A stretch of DNA of 40,874 nt from Leucobacter sp. wl10 (GCF_003569785.1 NZ_KZ983998.1:1-40874); one strand, 5' to 3'; shown: positions 28,224 through 36,187, counted from the stretch's first letter. Translations and numbers: made by a program. Notes: generated by a model not told the origin, from the sequence alone.

Positions 28224-28918
28224 TGGCACAGCACATCATGCTCGTCGAGGACGAGGAGTCGATCTCCCGTCCCCTCTCCTTCCTGCTCGAGCGCGAGGGC
28301 TACCGGGTCACCGTGGTCGACGACGGCGCCGAGGCGGTGCGGGCGTTCGCCTCCGACCAACCCGATCTCATGCTGCTCGACCTCATGCTGCCGAGCCTGC
28401 CCGGCACCGAGGTGTGCCGCACGATCCGCCAGACCTCGCAGGTGCCCATCATCATGCTCACCGCGAAGGACAGCGAGATCGACATCGTTGTCGGACTCGA
28501 GCTCGGCGCCGACGACTACATCACGAAGCCCTACTCCACCCGGGAGCTGCTGGCACGCGTGCGGGCCGCGCTGCGCCGGTCGGGAGCCGGCGAGGACGAT
28601 CGGGGCGACGATCTCGACGGGCAGGTGCTCGACGAGCTCGGGATCCGCCTCGACTCCGAGCGCCACTCCGTCACCGTGCGCGGCGAGGAGATCGCCATGC
28701 CGCTGCGCGAATTCGAGCTGCTGGAGATGCTCATGCGGCACTCCGGCCGCGTGCTCACGCGCGGACAGCTGATCGACCGCGTGTGGGGCAGCAACTACTA
28801 CGGCGACACGAAGACGCTCGACGTGCACATCAAGCGCATCCGCGCGCGCATCGAGGAGCAGCCCTCGAAGCCGAAGCTCATCTCGACCGTGCGGGGCGTC
28901 GGGTACCGCTTCGGGTAG
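28223..28918 (+). CDS. regX3: OmpR/PhoB-family response regulator (RegX3-type)
   Basis: A 231-residue DNA-binding regulator. The receiver domain (1-120) shows LVEDEES with its acidic pair, the phospho-acceptor Asp53 in LMLLDLMLPSLPG, the switch Thr in IIMLTAKDS, and Lys102 in DDYITKPYS. The winged-helix domain (about 130-231) contains LREFELLEMLMRHSGRVLTRGQLIDRVWG and TLDVHIKRIRARIEE..ISTVRGVGYRF, characteristic of the OmpR/PhoB family. The GTG start at 28223 overlaps the kinase stop by one base. It likely activates phosphate-acquisition genes and the senX3-regX3 and phoU promoters through the 11-nt repeats upstream. A strong hairpin follows the stop. Confidence 0.94.
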   Translation: MAQHIMLVEDEESISRPLSFLLEREGYRVTVVDDGAEAVRAFASDQPDLMLLDLMLPSLPGTEVCRTIRQTSQVPIIMLTAKDSEIDIVVGLELGADDYITKPYSTRELLARVRAALRRSGAGEDDRGDDLDGQVLDELGIRLDSERHSVTVRGEEIAMPLREFELLEMLMRHSGRVLTRGQLIDRVWGSNYYGDTKTLDVHIKRIRARIEEQPSKPKLISTVRGVGYRFG

Positions 28919-28926
28919 GCGCATGG

Positions 28927-28968
28927 GAAGCGCCCCCGCGGCCCGAGAGGGAACCGCGGGGGCGCTTC
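28927..28968. terminator. Bidirectional terminator, regX3 / lipoprotein
   Basis: A perfect 15-bp stem, 28927-28941 against 28954-28968, with a 12-nt loop, lies between the convergent ends of regX3 (28918) and the lipoprotein gene (28977). Confidence 0.85.
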
Positions 28969-28976
28969 GCCGAGGG

Positions 28977-29555
28977 CTACTCCGCCGCGGCTCCGTCGCC
29001 GGCCGTCGACTGGGCTGCTTCCTGGCCCTCGCCGGCCGGCGTCCCCGCGGCCGACCCGTCCTGCCCGCCGGAGCCGGCGGGCAGGACATAGTCGCGGTAC
29101 TCCGGGAGAGTGCCGTCGAGCACGGGCACCTCGCGCTCCACCTCGGGCGCCCCGGGCGCCTGGAAATAGGCCCTCACGGTTGCGCCGGGCTCGAGGCCGG
29201 GGAGCGAAACCAGCACGGGCTTCTCGTCGCCCCCGGGGTCGCCGAAGCTGGTGTTGCCGACGGGCACCGTGAACTCGGCGCGTGCCTGCTGCGATCCCTC
29301 GCCGACGAAACTGACCGCCATGTCCTGCGCGTCGCCCGTGCGGTTGACGGCGCCGAACACGACGTTGAAGTTCTCACCGCTCTCGTCTGCGATGAGCATG
29401 ATGTTGCGCACCTCGACGTTCTTGACGTCGACGTTGATGCCGTCGCTCGGCGCGTACGGCTCGAGCGTGCCCTGCGGTGCGATCAGGCTGCATCCGGTCG
29501 CGCCGAGCGCCAGAGCCGCCGCGAGCGCGACTGACGAAGCAATCCGAATCTTCAA
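28977..29555 (-). CDS. Conserved secreted lipoprotein (possible copper-chaperone-like fold)
   Basis: A 192-residue lipoprotein with basic N terminus, hydrophobic core and lipobox LGATGC (Cys at residue 22). The mature domain (about 35-150) is beta-rich: DGINVDVKNVEVRNIMLIADE, NVVFGAVNRTGDAQDMAVSF, and VPVGNTSFGDPGGDEKPVLVSLPGLEPGATVRAYFQ. The outline resembles small PCuAC/DUF461-type beta-sandwich lipoproteins, but the His/Met copper ligands of that family are not evident, so metal binding is not claimed. The Gly/Ala/Gln-rich tail is disordered. It starts with TTG, supported by GGAGG 5 nt ahead. The neighbours regX3 and carD recur beside such lipoproteins in actinobacteria. Confidence 0.82.
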   Translation of the reverse strand: MKIRIASSVALAAALALGATGCSLIAPQGTLEPYAPSDGINVDVKNVEVRNIMLIADESGENFNVVFGAVNRTGDAQDMAVSFVGEGSQQARAEFTVPVGNTSFGDPGGDEKPVLVSLPGLEPGATVRAYFQAPGAPEVEREVPVLDGTLPEYRDYVLPAGSGGQDGSAAGTPAGEGQEAAQSTAGDGAAAE

Positions 29556-29653
29556 GAGGTCCTCCGAGCCGTGTTTCGATCCGCTGAGCTACGCCGCCCT
29601 CAAACGAGCACGGTTCGGGATCATCATAACGGGCCTGCCACACGCGATGCAGC

Positions 29654-29672
29654 TTAGGCAACCCTAACTCCG
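29654..29672. promoter_or_regulatory. Partial iron-box-like site upstream of carD
   Basis: TTAGGCAACCCTAAC (29654-29668) matches most of the left 15 positions of the DtxR/IdeR 19-bp consensus, and contains TTAGG and CCTAA arms in dyad symmetry. The last four bases do not match. It sits upstream of the carD -10 box. Confidence 0.35.
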
Positions 29673-29688
29673 CAAAAGGGAGGTGTGG

Positions 29689-29694
29689 TATTCT
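29689..29694 (+). promoter_or_regulatory. -10 box (TATTCT) of carD
   Basis: TATTCT lies 28 nt before the carD ATG. The transcript would carry a short leader with the AAAGGAG ribosome-binding site at about 29708-29714. No clear -35 element is visible. Confidence 0.45.
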
Positions 29695-29722
29695 AGTGGT
29701 TGGACTGTAAAGGAGCCACTCG

Positions 29723-30208
29723 ATGCAATTTGAGGTCGGAGAGACCGTCGTCTACCCCCACCACGGCGCAGCCAAGATCATCGAGGTGAGGAAGCGCAAG
29801 CTCGGCGGAGAGGAGAAGCTCTTCCTGAAGCTGCAGGTCAACCAGGGCGATCTCACCATCGAGGTACCCGCGGAGAACTGCGATCTCGTCGGCGTGCGCG
29901 ATGTCATCGATCAGGAGGGGCTCGAGCGCGTGTTCGAGGTGCTGCGCGCACCGTTCACGGAGGAACCAACCAACTGGTCCCGGCGCTACAAGGCGAACCT
30001 CGAGAAGCTCGCCTCCGGCGACGTGATCAAGGTCTCCGAGGTCGTGCGCGATCTGTGGCGCCGCGACCAGGAGGTGCGCTCGCTCTCGGCCGGAGAGAAG
30101 CGCATGCTCGCGAAGGCGCGCCAGATCCTCGTCTCCGAGCTGGCGCTCGCCGAGAAGACCGACGAGGATCAGGCCTCCGAGGTGCTCGACCAGGTGCTCG
30201 CCTCGTAG
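29723..30208 (+). CDS. carD: CarD-family RNA polymerase-binding transcription regulator
   Basis: A 161-residue essential-type actinobacterial factor that binds RNA polymerase beta and the upstream edge of the transcription bubble, stabilising open complexes at rRNA and other promoters. The N-terminal RID domain (about 1-65) begins [22 protein letters not shown], and the C-terminal helical DNA-binding domain contains [60 protein letters not shown], with the conserved Trp in DLWRR. Length and sequence are close to mycobacterial CarD. The ATG has AAAGGAG 8 nt ahead. It stands alone, convergent with the IclR gene. Confidence 0.97.
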   Translation: MQFEVGETVVYPHHGAAKIIEVRKRKLGGEEKLFLKLQVNQGDLTIEVPAENCDLVGVRDVIDQEGLERVFEVLRAPFTEEPTNWSRRYKANLEKLASGDVIKVSEVVRDLWRRDQEVRSLSAGEKRMLAKARQILVSELALAEKTDEDQASEVLDQVLAS

Positions 30209-30275
30209 CAGCTCTGCGCCGAGCGGGGCGGTTCGCGCCTCCGGGGTGCACGCGAGTCTCCGCGACCGTCGGCTG

Positions 30276-30986
30276 CTACCTCACGGACCCCAGCGACACG
30301 GTGAGTTCCGACGCGGCGGCTTTCACCGCCTCACCCATCTCCTGCACCATTGCCGGGGAGAGGCGGAAACTCGGGCCGGCGATACTGAGCGCCGCCACGC
30401 GTCTCCCGTCTTCGGCGAGCACGGGCGCGGCGATCACCGTGGAGTCGGCGTCGTCGACCGCGGCCATCACCACGTAGCCGCACTCCGGCACCCGGCCGTC
30501 GAGCACCTCACCCGCGGCCGAGCCTGCCGCGGACACCGTGCGTCCCTCCCAGCCGTCGAAGCCGACATGGCGGATCGGCAGCGGACTCTGCACTTCTCGC
30601 AGAAAGGTGCAGGTGTTGGCGGGTCCCGGTACGGCCAGATAGCTCGACTCCGAGGTGGTCTCGGTCAATCGCCGCATCACCGGCGCGGAAAGGTCGATCA
30701 GATCTTCGGGTCTTGCCGTCTCGGCGGAAACGCGCGACTGGATGAAGCGCCGACCGAGCGAGTACCGCCCATCCGAAGCCCGGGAGACGTATCCCCAGCT
30801 CTCGAGAGCGCGCAGCATGCGCAGCGTCGTGCTGGTGGGCAGTCTGCTGGCCCGGGCGAGGTCGCTCAGCGGCAGCGGGCCCTGATCCACGACCAGGGTG
30901 AGCACCTCGAGCGCCCGATGCACCGCCTGGGGGCCGAGCGACGCGTCGACCTCCTGCCCCTGACCAGCCGTCGCCTTATCGGCCAT
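30276..30986 (-). CDS. IclR-family transcriptional regulator
   Basis: A 236-residue regulator. The N-terminal winged helix (about 18-80) contains ALEVLTLVVDQGPLPLSDLARASRLPTSTTLRMLRALESWGYVSR, typical of IclR. The C-terminal effector domain (about 100-235) includes SSYLAVPGPANTCTFLREV, GSAAGEVL and PVLAEDGRRVAALSIAGPSFRL. ATG at 30986 is chosen for its GGAG upstream; earlier in-frame starts run into a basic, non-conserved stretch. It lies 64 nt after the lyase gene on the same strand, so the two probably form one transcription unit. IclR proteins usually control catabolic genes for the compound they bind, and this one is a natural candidate to control the lyase and the divergent importer. Confidence 0.9.
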   Translation of the reverse strand: MADKATAGQGQEVDASLGPQAVHRALEVLTLVVDQGPLPLSDLARASRLPTSTTLRMLRALESWGYVSRASDGRYSLGRRFIQSRVSAETARPEDLIDLSAPVMRRLTETTSESSYLAVPGPANTCTFLREVQSPLPIRHVGFDGWEGRTVSAAGSAAGEVLDGRVPECGYVVMAAVDDADSTVIAAPVLAEDGRRVAALSIAGPSFRLSPAMVQEMGEAVKAAASELTVSLGSVR

Positions 30987-31050
30987 CTTCGTTCTCCGTG
31001 TCGATCGCCTGCGTTCGGTCATATCGCAGTCTAACCGTCCGACGCTTCGC

Positions 31051-32517
31051 TCAGTGCGCGCCGGGTGCGGGCGCCTCCGAGGCGTCGACCGCGTCGGCGA
31101 TCCGGCCGATCAGACGAGCCGCGATCTCCAGGTCCTCGCGCAGATCACGATCGCCGAGATCGTCCGGCAACTCGTCTGCGATCTCGAGCAGCCGAACGAG
31201 TGCGGCGGAGACTCCCGTCGTCGCAGCTCCCTGCAACCGCAGGGCGCGCACGGCGACCACGATCTCGCAAGCGACCATGATCTCGTATCCGTCGAGTGCG
31301 CGTTGCAGTTTGCTCAGCGCGGTCGGGGCGAACGTCGCGTCATCCTCGATGCCGCACGAGAGCACCGCGCTGTGCGTCGACACCGGCGCGGCGGCGGCGA
31401 GCACCTCCCCCATCGCGCTGGCCGAGACGTACTCGACGATCATCGTGCCCGAGCTCGCTCCCGGTTCGGGCGCGAGAAAGCGCGGGAGTCCGGAGAAGGC
31501 ATCGTCGTTGATGAAGCGCAGCCTCCCGAGCACGAGCGAAGCCGTCTGCGCGAGCGCGATCGCCGTGGCATCGAGCTCGTGCGCCAGCCAGTTCTCGAGG
31601 AAGGCGCCGTGATGCACCGCGATCCCCTGCTCGGCGAAGAACCGCGGGTTCTCCTGCGAACTGCTGACCAGCGTCTCGATCGACTCGCCGAGGCGTTGCG
31701 TCGCGCTCGTGAGCACGCTCATCGCCGGTAGGAAGCCCCGGTAGGCGAACGGGTCCTGGATGCGGACGGCGTCCCACGCCTGCTCTCCGAGGACACCCGC
31801 GAGCCGGGAGGCCGTCCGGGCCGCCGTCGGACTCCCGACCGCCAGAGCCGCCTCGGCGGAGAACGCCGAGGCGTTGGCACGAGCTGCGGCGGCGGAGAAC
31901 GCGAAAGCCGCGATTCCCGCGTCCGCGAGTGCGGCGAGGCGAGCGCAGGCGAGCGCGGCTCCGCCGAGCGTCAACGCGCTCGAGCTCATGAAGGGGAGCG
32001 CGCTATCGGCCCGAATCGGCCCGATCGGCTCGAAGCCCTCGCCGCTCGTGGGGCGCTCTCCGACCAGGGCGAGCGCCGTGCCGGCCAGCGCCGACAGATC
32101 GGCCGTACCGATCCCGCCGTATCGGCGCACCTCGGGCAGGCTCCCGCTCACGAGCATGCGCTCGAGCCCGTCGATCAGCACGGGGTCGATCCCCGAACCG
32201 GGGTGCAGGAGCTGATTGAGGCGCACCACCAGCATCGCACGAGTGGTCTCGGAGTCGAACGGGGGTCCGGCGTCCACGGCGTGACTCCGCAGGAGGTTCA
32301 TCCCGTGCGCCACGGGGTCGCTCGAAGCGGCGGACGACCGATTCGCTCCGACCCCCGTCGAGCGCCCGTAGACCGGCTGCTCCTCCGCGATCCTGTTCGC
32401 CTGGTGATAGTAGTTCTCGATCTCGGCGCGCGCCGGGCCCGAGACCCGCACTGCAGCACCGCGCGCGATAGCCGCGACATCGTGAACGGTAAGTCTGCTC
32501 GGGAGTGTGTACGTCAT
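31051..32517 (-). CDS. HAL/PAL-fold aromatic amino acid lyase homologue lacking the MIO triad
   Basis: A 488-residue member of the histidine/phenylalanine ammonia-lyase superfamily. The general-base Tyr motif VYGRSTGVGANR (Tyr50), NQLLHPGSGI (101-110), RIQDPFAYRG (252-261, Arg260) and the late CGIEDD (Glu391) align with HAL. However, the Ala-Ser-Gly that cyclises to the MIO cofactor (HAL VGASGDLAPLA) is replaced by IGTADLSALA (136-145), one residue shorter and without Ser. The usual INGTQ Asn is MSSS (177-180). It therefore should not be a normal MIO ammonia-lyase. Ergothionase, which removes trimethylamine from ergothioneine, is a known MIO-less relative. Divergent from an OpuC-type importer and followed by an IclR gene. 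The ATG at 32517 has GGGGCAG upstream. Confidence 0.85.
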   Translation of the reverse strand: MTYTLPSRLTVHDVAAIARGAAVRVSGPARAEIENYYHQANRIAEEQPVYGRSTGVGANRSSAASSDPVAHGMNLLRSHAVDAGPPFDSETTRAMLVVRLNQLLHPGSGIDPVLIDGLERMLVSGSLPEVRRYGGIGTADLSALAGTALALVGERPTSGEGFEPIGPIRADSALPFMSSSALTLGGAALACARLAALADAGIAAFAFSAAAARANASAFSAEAALAVGSPTAARTASRLAGVLGEQAWDAVRIQDPFAYRGFLPAMSVLTSATQRLGESIETLVSSSQENPRFFAEQGIAVHHGAFLENWLAHELDATAIALAQTASLVLGRLRFINDDAFSGLPRFLAPEPGASSGTMIVEYVSASAMGEVLAAAAPVSTHSAVLSCGIEDDATFAPTALSKLQRALDGYEIMVACEIVVAVRALRLQGAATTGVSAALVRLLEIADELPDDLGDRDLREDLEIAARLIGRIADAVDASEAPAPGAH

Positions 32518-32539
32518 CTGCCCCTGCCGTCGTGTTCGG

Positions 32540-32617
32540 GAGTATTGCAACTTTCTCCCTACTTTATTACTCTATAAAAAACATAAATTCCACTAGTTGA
32601 AAATAGTTGAGTATTGC
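32540..32617. promoter_or_regulatory. AT-rich divergent control region with direct repeats (lyase / ABC importer)
   Basis: GAGTATTGC occurs at 32540-32548 and again at 32609-32617. TAGTTGA occurs at 32594 and 32604, ten nt (about one helical turn) apart. The ~60 bp between is strongly AT-rich, unlike its surroundings. Candidate IclR operator and promoter region for both divergent units. Confidence 0.45.
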
Positions 32618-32773
32618 GGCCTCGGAGCCCCCTCGTACACCTCGATGCGCCGACGCAGAGATTACGGAGACGAAGTTGTCACCCCACACCACGAGCAACA
32701 ACACCGCGCATTCAGACGCGACCGCAGCGCGGCACGGATCGTGCGCGCACCGAATCGAGGAGACAGAACGCGC

Positions 32774-33859
32774 ATGATCGAGTTCATCGACGTCGTCAAG
32801 ACCTACGACAACGGCACCACGTCCGTCGCCGACCTCTCGTTCGTCGCCCCGACGGGCAAGATCACCGTGCTCGTCGGCCCCTCGGGGTGCGGCAAGACCA
32901 CGACTCTGCGCATGGTGAACCGCCTGATCGAGCAGACCTCCGGGTCGATCCTGCTGGGCGGCGAGGACAACGCGAAGACCGACACCATCCGCATGCGGCG
33001 CAAGATCGGCTACGTTATCCAGAACGCAGGCCTCTTCCCGCACCAGACGGTGATCGACAACGTCTGCGCGGTTCCCTATCTGAACAAGAGCGACAAACGC
33101 AGCGCCCAGGCCCGGGCACTCGATCTCCTCGAGCTGGTGGGCCTGGACCGCAGCTACGGCTCGCGCTACCCATGGCAGCTGTCGGGCGGGCAGCAGCAGC
33201 GCGTGGGCGTCGCCCGCGCCCTCGCGGCCGACCCTCCCTACATGCTCATGGACGAGCCGTTCAGCGCGGTCGATCCCATCGTGCGCAAGCAGCTGCAGGC
33301 CGAGTTCCTGCGCATCCAGGGCGACCTGGCCAAGACCATCGTCATGGTCACCCACGACATCGACGAGGCGCTGAAGCTCGGCGACCGGATCATCGTGCTC
33401 AAGGAGGGCGGAGTCCTCGCCCAGATCGGCTCGCCCGCCGAGATCCTCGCGAACCCCGCGGATCAGTTCGTCGCCGACTTCCTCGGCGAGTCGCGCGGCT
33501 ACCACGCGCTGAACTTCGAGCGCATCTCGAGCCTCGATCCCGAGCGCACGCCGTCCGTTCAGCTCGAAGCGCCGGTCGCTGTGCGCGACGACGCCTGGGT
33601 GGTGGTCTGCGACGCCCTCGAGAAGCCGGTCGCTTGGGCCCGCGCCGAGGGCGGAATCGTAGCGACCGACCGGTTGAGCCCCACCACCCCGGTCTCCCAC
33701 GATCACGGCAGCTACCGCGAGCTGCTCGACGCCGCGCTCTCGAGCCCCGCCGGGCGCGCCGTGGTGGTCGACGGCGGCGGGCGGTACATCGGCACGCTCG
33801 GTTCCGACGCGGTCATCCGCAGTGCGGTCGACGCCCTCGCGGAGGAGCGGCGCGCATGA
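32774..33859 (+). CDS. OpuC/ProV-type quaternary-amine ABC transporter, ATP-binding subunit
   Basis: A 361-residue ABC ATPase powering import of a betaine-type solute. It has Walker A GPSGCGKTT (about 36-44), a Q-loop near YVIQNAGLFP, the signature LSGGQQQR, Walker B YMLMDEPFSAVDP and the H-loop MVTHDIDEA. The C-terminal ~110 residues hold one recognisable CBS-like stretch (YRELLDAALSSPAGRAVVVDGGGRYIGTLG) and a degenerate one, as in OpuCA/ProV, where CBS modules sense ionic strength. The ATG at 32774 begins the family N terminus IEFIDVVKTYDNGT; the open frame further upstream is non-conserved. Overlaps the first permease by ATGA. Confidence 0.94.
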   Translation: MIEFIDVVKTYDNGTTSVADLSFVAPTGKITVLVGPSGCGKTTTLRMVNRLIEQTSGSILLGGEDNAKTDTIRMRRKIGYVIQNAGLFPHQTVIDNVCAVPYLNKSDKRSAQARALDLLELVGLDRSYGSRYPWQLSGGQQQRVGVARALAADPPYMLMDEPFSAVDPIVRKQLQAEFLRIQGDLAKTIVMVTHDIDEALKLGDRIIVLKEGGVLAQIGSPAEILANPADQFVADFLGESRGYHALNFERISSLDPERTPSVQLEAPVAVRDDAWVVVCDALEKPVAWARAEGGIVATDRLSPTTPVSHDHGSYRELLDAALSSPAGRAVVVDGGGRYIGTLGSDAVIRSAVDALAEERRA

Positions 33860-34503
33860 GGCTCGACTGGATCATCGGCAACGCGGATCAGATCCTCCAG
33901 CTCACCGTCGCGCACCTCTGGCTGACGCTGCTGCCGACGCTGATCGGGTTGCTCCTCTCGATCCCGCTCGGCTACCTCGCCTTCACGCACCGCCGGCTCT
34001 ACCCCCTCATCGTCGGCGGCACGAGCCTCTTCTACACGATCCCCTCGCTCGCGCTCTTCATCCTGCTGCCGAAGGCGCTGGGCACCAAGATCCTCGATCC
34101 GATGAACGTCGTCGTCGCGCTCATCATCTACACCGTCGCCCTCCTCGTGCGCGTGGTCGCCGACGGACTCGGCTCGGTCTCGCCCGACGTAGTCAAGGCC
34201 GCGCAGGGCGTCGGCTTCACCCGCGCCCAGACCTTCTTCAGGATTCAGCTGCCCATCGCGGTGCCCGCCATCCTCTCCGGTCTTCGGGTGGTGGTGGTCT
34301 CGAACATCTCGATCGTCACCATGGCCGCCGTGATCGGCATCGCGCAGCTCGGTTCGCTCTTCACCATGGGATTCACGAGGCGCCTGTTCGTTCCGATCAT
34401 CGTCGGTCTCGTGGTGTGCCTGCTGCTCGCACTGGTACTCGACCGGCTGCTCGTGCTGCTCGGCAAGGTCGTCACGCCGTGGAGCCAGAAGGGAGCCCTG
34501 TAA
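33856..34503 (+). CDS. OpuC-type ABC transporter permease, first
   Basis: A 215-residue inner-membrane protein with about five or six hydrophobic segments, of the OpuCB/ProW type. It contains the EAA-loop region around SPDVVKAAQGVGFTRAQTFFRIQLPIAVPAILSGLRV, the contact site for the ATPase, and a Ser/Thr-rich pore segment near the C terminus (VVVVSNISIVTMAAVIG). ATG overlaps the ATPase stop (ATGA), and its TAA stop overlaps the next start by one base, so all are co-translated. The substrate is transported by the pair with the second permease. Confidence 0.94.
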   Translation: MRLDWIIGNADQILQLTVAHLWLTLLPTLIGLLLSIPLGYLAFTHRRLYPLIVGGTSLFYTIPSLALFILLPKALGTKILDPMNVVVALIIYTVALLVRVVADGLGSVSPDVVKAAQGVGFTRAQTFFRIQLPIAVPAILSGLRVVVVSNISIVTMAAVIGIAQLGSLFTMGFTRRLFVPIIVGLVVCLLLALVLDRLLVLLGKVVTPWSQKGAL

Positions 34504-35240
34504 TGGATGTTCTTGGATGGCTCACCGATCCCGCCAACTGGAGCGGCGCCGGATCGATCCCCTACCAGGCGCTCATGCACCTGTTCTACTCGCTGATCGC
34601 CCTCATCGTGGCCGTACTGATCGCGACGCCACTCGGCATCTTCGTGGGACACACCGGCAGAGGCGAGAGCCTGATCATGGGATCGGTCAACGCGATGCGA
34701 GCCCTGCCAACACTCGGTCTCCTGATCCTGCTGGTGCTCGTGATCTCACCGGTGTTCAGCAGCAACCTGGCTTTCGTGGTCCCCTCGCTCATCGTGCTCG
34801 TCCTGCTCGCCGTTCCGCCGATCCTCAGCGGAGTGGCCAGCGGCATCCGGGCCATCGACCGCTCGGTCATCGACGCGGCGCGAGGCATGGGCTTCTCGAC
34901 GGCGCGGATCATCTGGAAGGTCGAGATCCCCTGCGCGCTCCCGCTCGCCCTCTCCGGGATCCGCGGCGCCACCCTGCAGATCGTCTCGACCGCGACGGTC
35001 GCCGCCTACGTCTCGCTCGACGGCCTCGGACGGTTCATCATCGACGGCCGGGCCGGCAACGACTACGCCGAGATGGCCGGCGGCGCGATCGCGCTCGCGG
35101 TGCTCGCGATCCTGCTCGAGCTGGGCTTCGCGGCTCTGGGTCGCGTGCTCGTCTCGCCCGGTCTCACCCGCCGCGCCAGAGCGCAGGCTCCGACGCCCCT
35201 CGACACCGAGACCGCGGTGCTCAGCCTGACCCGTTCCTAA
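34503..35240 (+). CDS. OpuC-type ABC transporter permease, second
   Basis: A 245-residue inner-membrane protein with about six hydrophobic segments, of the OpuCD/ProW type. The EAA loop is IDRSVIDAARGMGFSTARIIWKVEIPCALPLALSGIRGATLQIVSTATVAAYVSLDGLGRFI, with the family's Gly-rich end. It is paralogous to the first permease (about 30 residues longer, with a C-terminal polar tail). Together they form the heterodimeric channel typical of OpuC/OsmU transporters. The start overlaps the previous stop by one base; the binding-protein gene follows after 35 nt. Confidence 0.94.
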   Translation: MDVLGWLTDPANWSGAGSIPYQALMHLFYSLIALIVAVLIATPLGIFVGHTGRGESLIMGSVNAMRALPTLGLLILLVLVISPVFSSNLAFVVPSLIVLVLLAVPPILSGVASGIRAIDRSVIDAARGMGFSTARIIWKVEIPCALPLALSGIRGATLQIVSTATVAAYVSLDGLGRFIIDGRAGNDYAEMAGGAIALAVLAILLELGFAALGRVLVSPGLTRRARAQAPTPLDTETAVLSLTRS

Positions 35241-35275
35241 GCCCTCCGACAGAACCACCACTCGAAAGGACCCCC

Positions 35276-36187
35276 ATGCGCAAGAAGCTCCTGCTCGCCG
35301 GGATCGCGGCCGCGGCCGCGATCGTCCTCACCGCCTGCTCCGGCAACGACCCGATGAGCTCCGACACGGGCGGCGCCGGCGGAGACCCCGGCAAGATCAT
35401 CGTCGGTTCGGCCGACTTCGCCGAAAGCCAACTGCTGGCCACGATCTATTCACGGGCGCTGCAGAACGCCGGCGTCGAGGTCGAGGAGAAGCTCAACATC
35501 GGCAGCCGCGAGGTGTACCTCCAGGCGCTGCGCGACGGTTCGATCAACCTGCTGCCCGAATACAACGGCTCGCTGCTGAAGCAGCTCGACAACGATGCCG
35601 ACTCGAGCGATCGCACCGGCATCCGCGCCCAGCTCGACACATTGCTCGCGCCCGAGGGCATCATCGTGCTCGACGAGGCGGAGGCCGAGAACGCCGATAC
35701 GCTCGTGGCCGTTTCCGATGTCGCCGCCCAGTACGGCCTCGTCAGCATCTCCGACCTGGCACCGATCGCGCAGAAGCTCACGCTCGCCGGCCCCGCGGAA
35801 TGGAAGTCGCGCTTCGAGGGCGTGCCCGGCCTGCAGGAGGTGTACGGCCTCGAGTTCGAGGAGTTCAAAGTGCTCGATGCGGGCGGCCCGCTGACTCTCG
35901 CCGCGCTGCAGAACGGCCAAGCCCAGGTCGGCGACATGTTCAGCTCCGATCCCGCGATCGCGGAGAACGGTCTTGTGGCGCTCGTCGACGACAAGGGGCT
36001 GTTCCCGCCGGCCAACATCCTGCCCGTGATCCGCGAAGAAGCAGCCACCGAGAAGGTGAGGACGGTGCTCAACCGTATCTCGGCAACGCTGACCACCGAG
36101 CAGCTGATGCGGATGAACGGACGAGTGGCCGCCGGTGACGATATCGGGACGATCGCCGACGACTGGTTGAGCGAACAGGGTCTCTGA
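35276..36187 (+). CDS. OpuC/ProX-type substrate-binding lipoprotein
   Basis: A 303-residue lipid-anchored binding protein. Basic residues MRKK, a hydrophobic core and lipobox VLTAC (Cys21) anchor it outside the cell. The mature part begins GKIIVGSADFAESQLLATIYSRALQNAGVEVEEKLNIG and has ALRDGSINLLPEYNGSLL, the PEY-containing motif of OpuC/OsmF-type binding proteins that recognise choline, carnitine, glycine betaine or similar trimethylammonium compounds. The ligand cannot be deduced from sequence alone. AAAGGA precedes the ATG. It is the last gene of the importer unit, and a hairpin follows. Confidence 0.93.
   Translation: MRKKLLLAGIAAAAAIVLTACSGNDPMSSDTGGAGGDPGKIIVGSADFAESQLLATIYSRALQNAGVEVEEKLNIGSREVYLQALRDGSINLLPEYNGSLLKQLDNDADSSDRTGIRAQLDTLLAPEGIIVLDEAEAENADTLVAVSDVAAQYGLVSISDLAPIAQKLTLAGPAEWKSRFEGVPGLQEVYGLEFEEFKVLDAGGPLTLAALQNGQAQVGDMFSSDPAIAENGLVALVDDKGLFPPANILPVIREEAATEKVRTVLNRISATLTTEQLMRMNGRVAAGDDIGTIADDWLSEQGL

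Noticed and set aside
29570..29604. tRNA-like 5' half on the minus strand (GGCGGCGTAGCTCAGCGG)
   Set aside because: The D-arm does not close, no anticodon stem or matching 3' acceptor half follows, and the stretch runs into the lipoprotein start; chance similarity or an old remnant.
32567..33706. Long open frame antisense to the ABC ATPase
   Set aside because: Compositional shadow of the ATPase; no motif, and the true gene has all ABC motifs.
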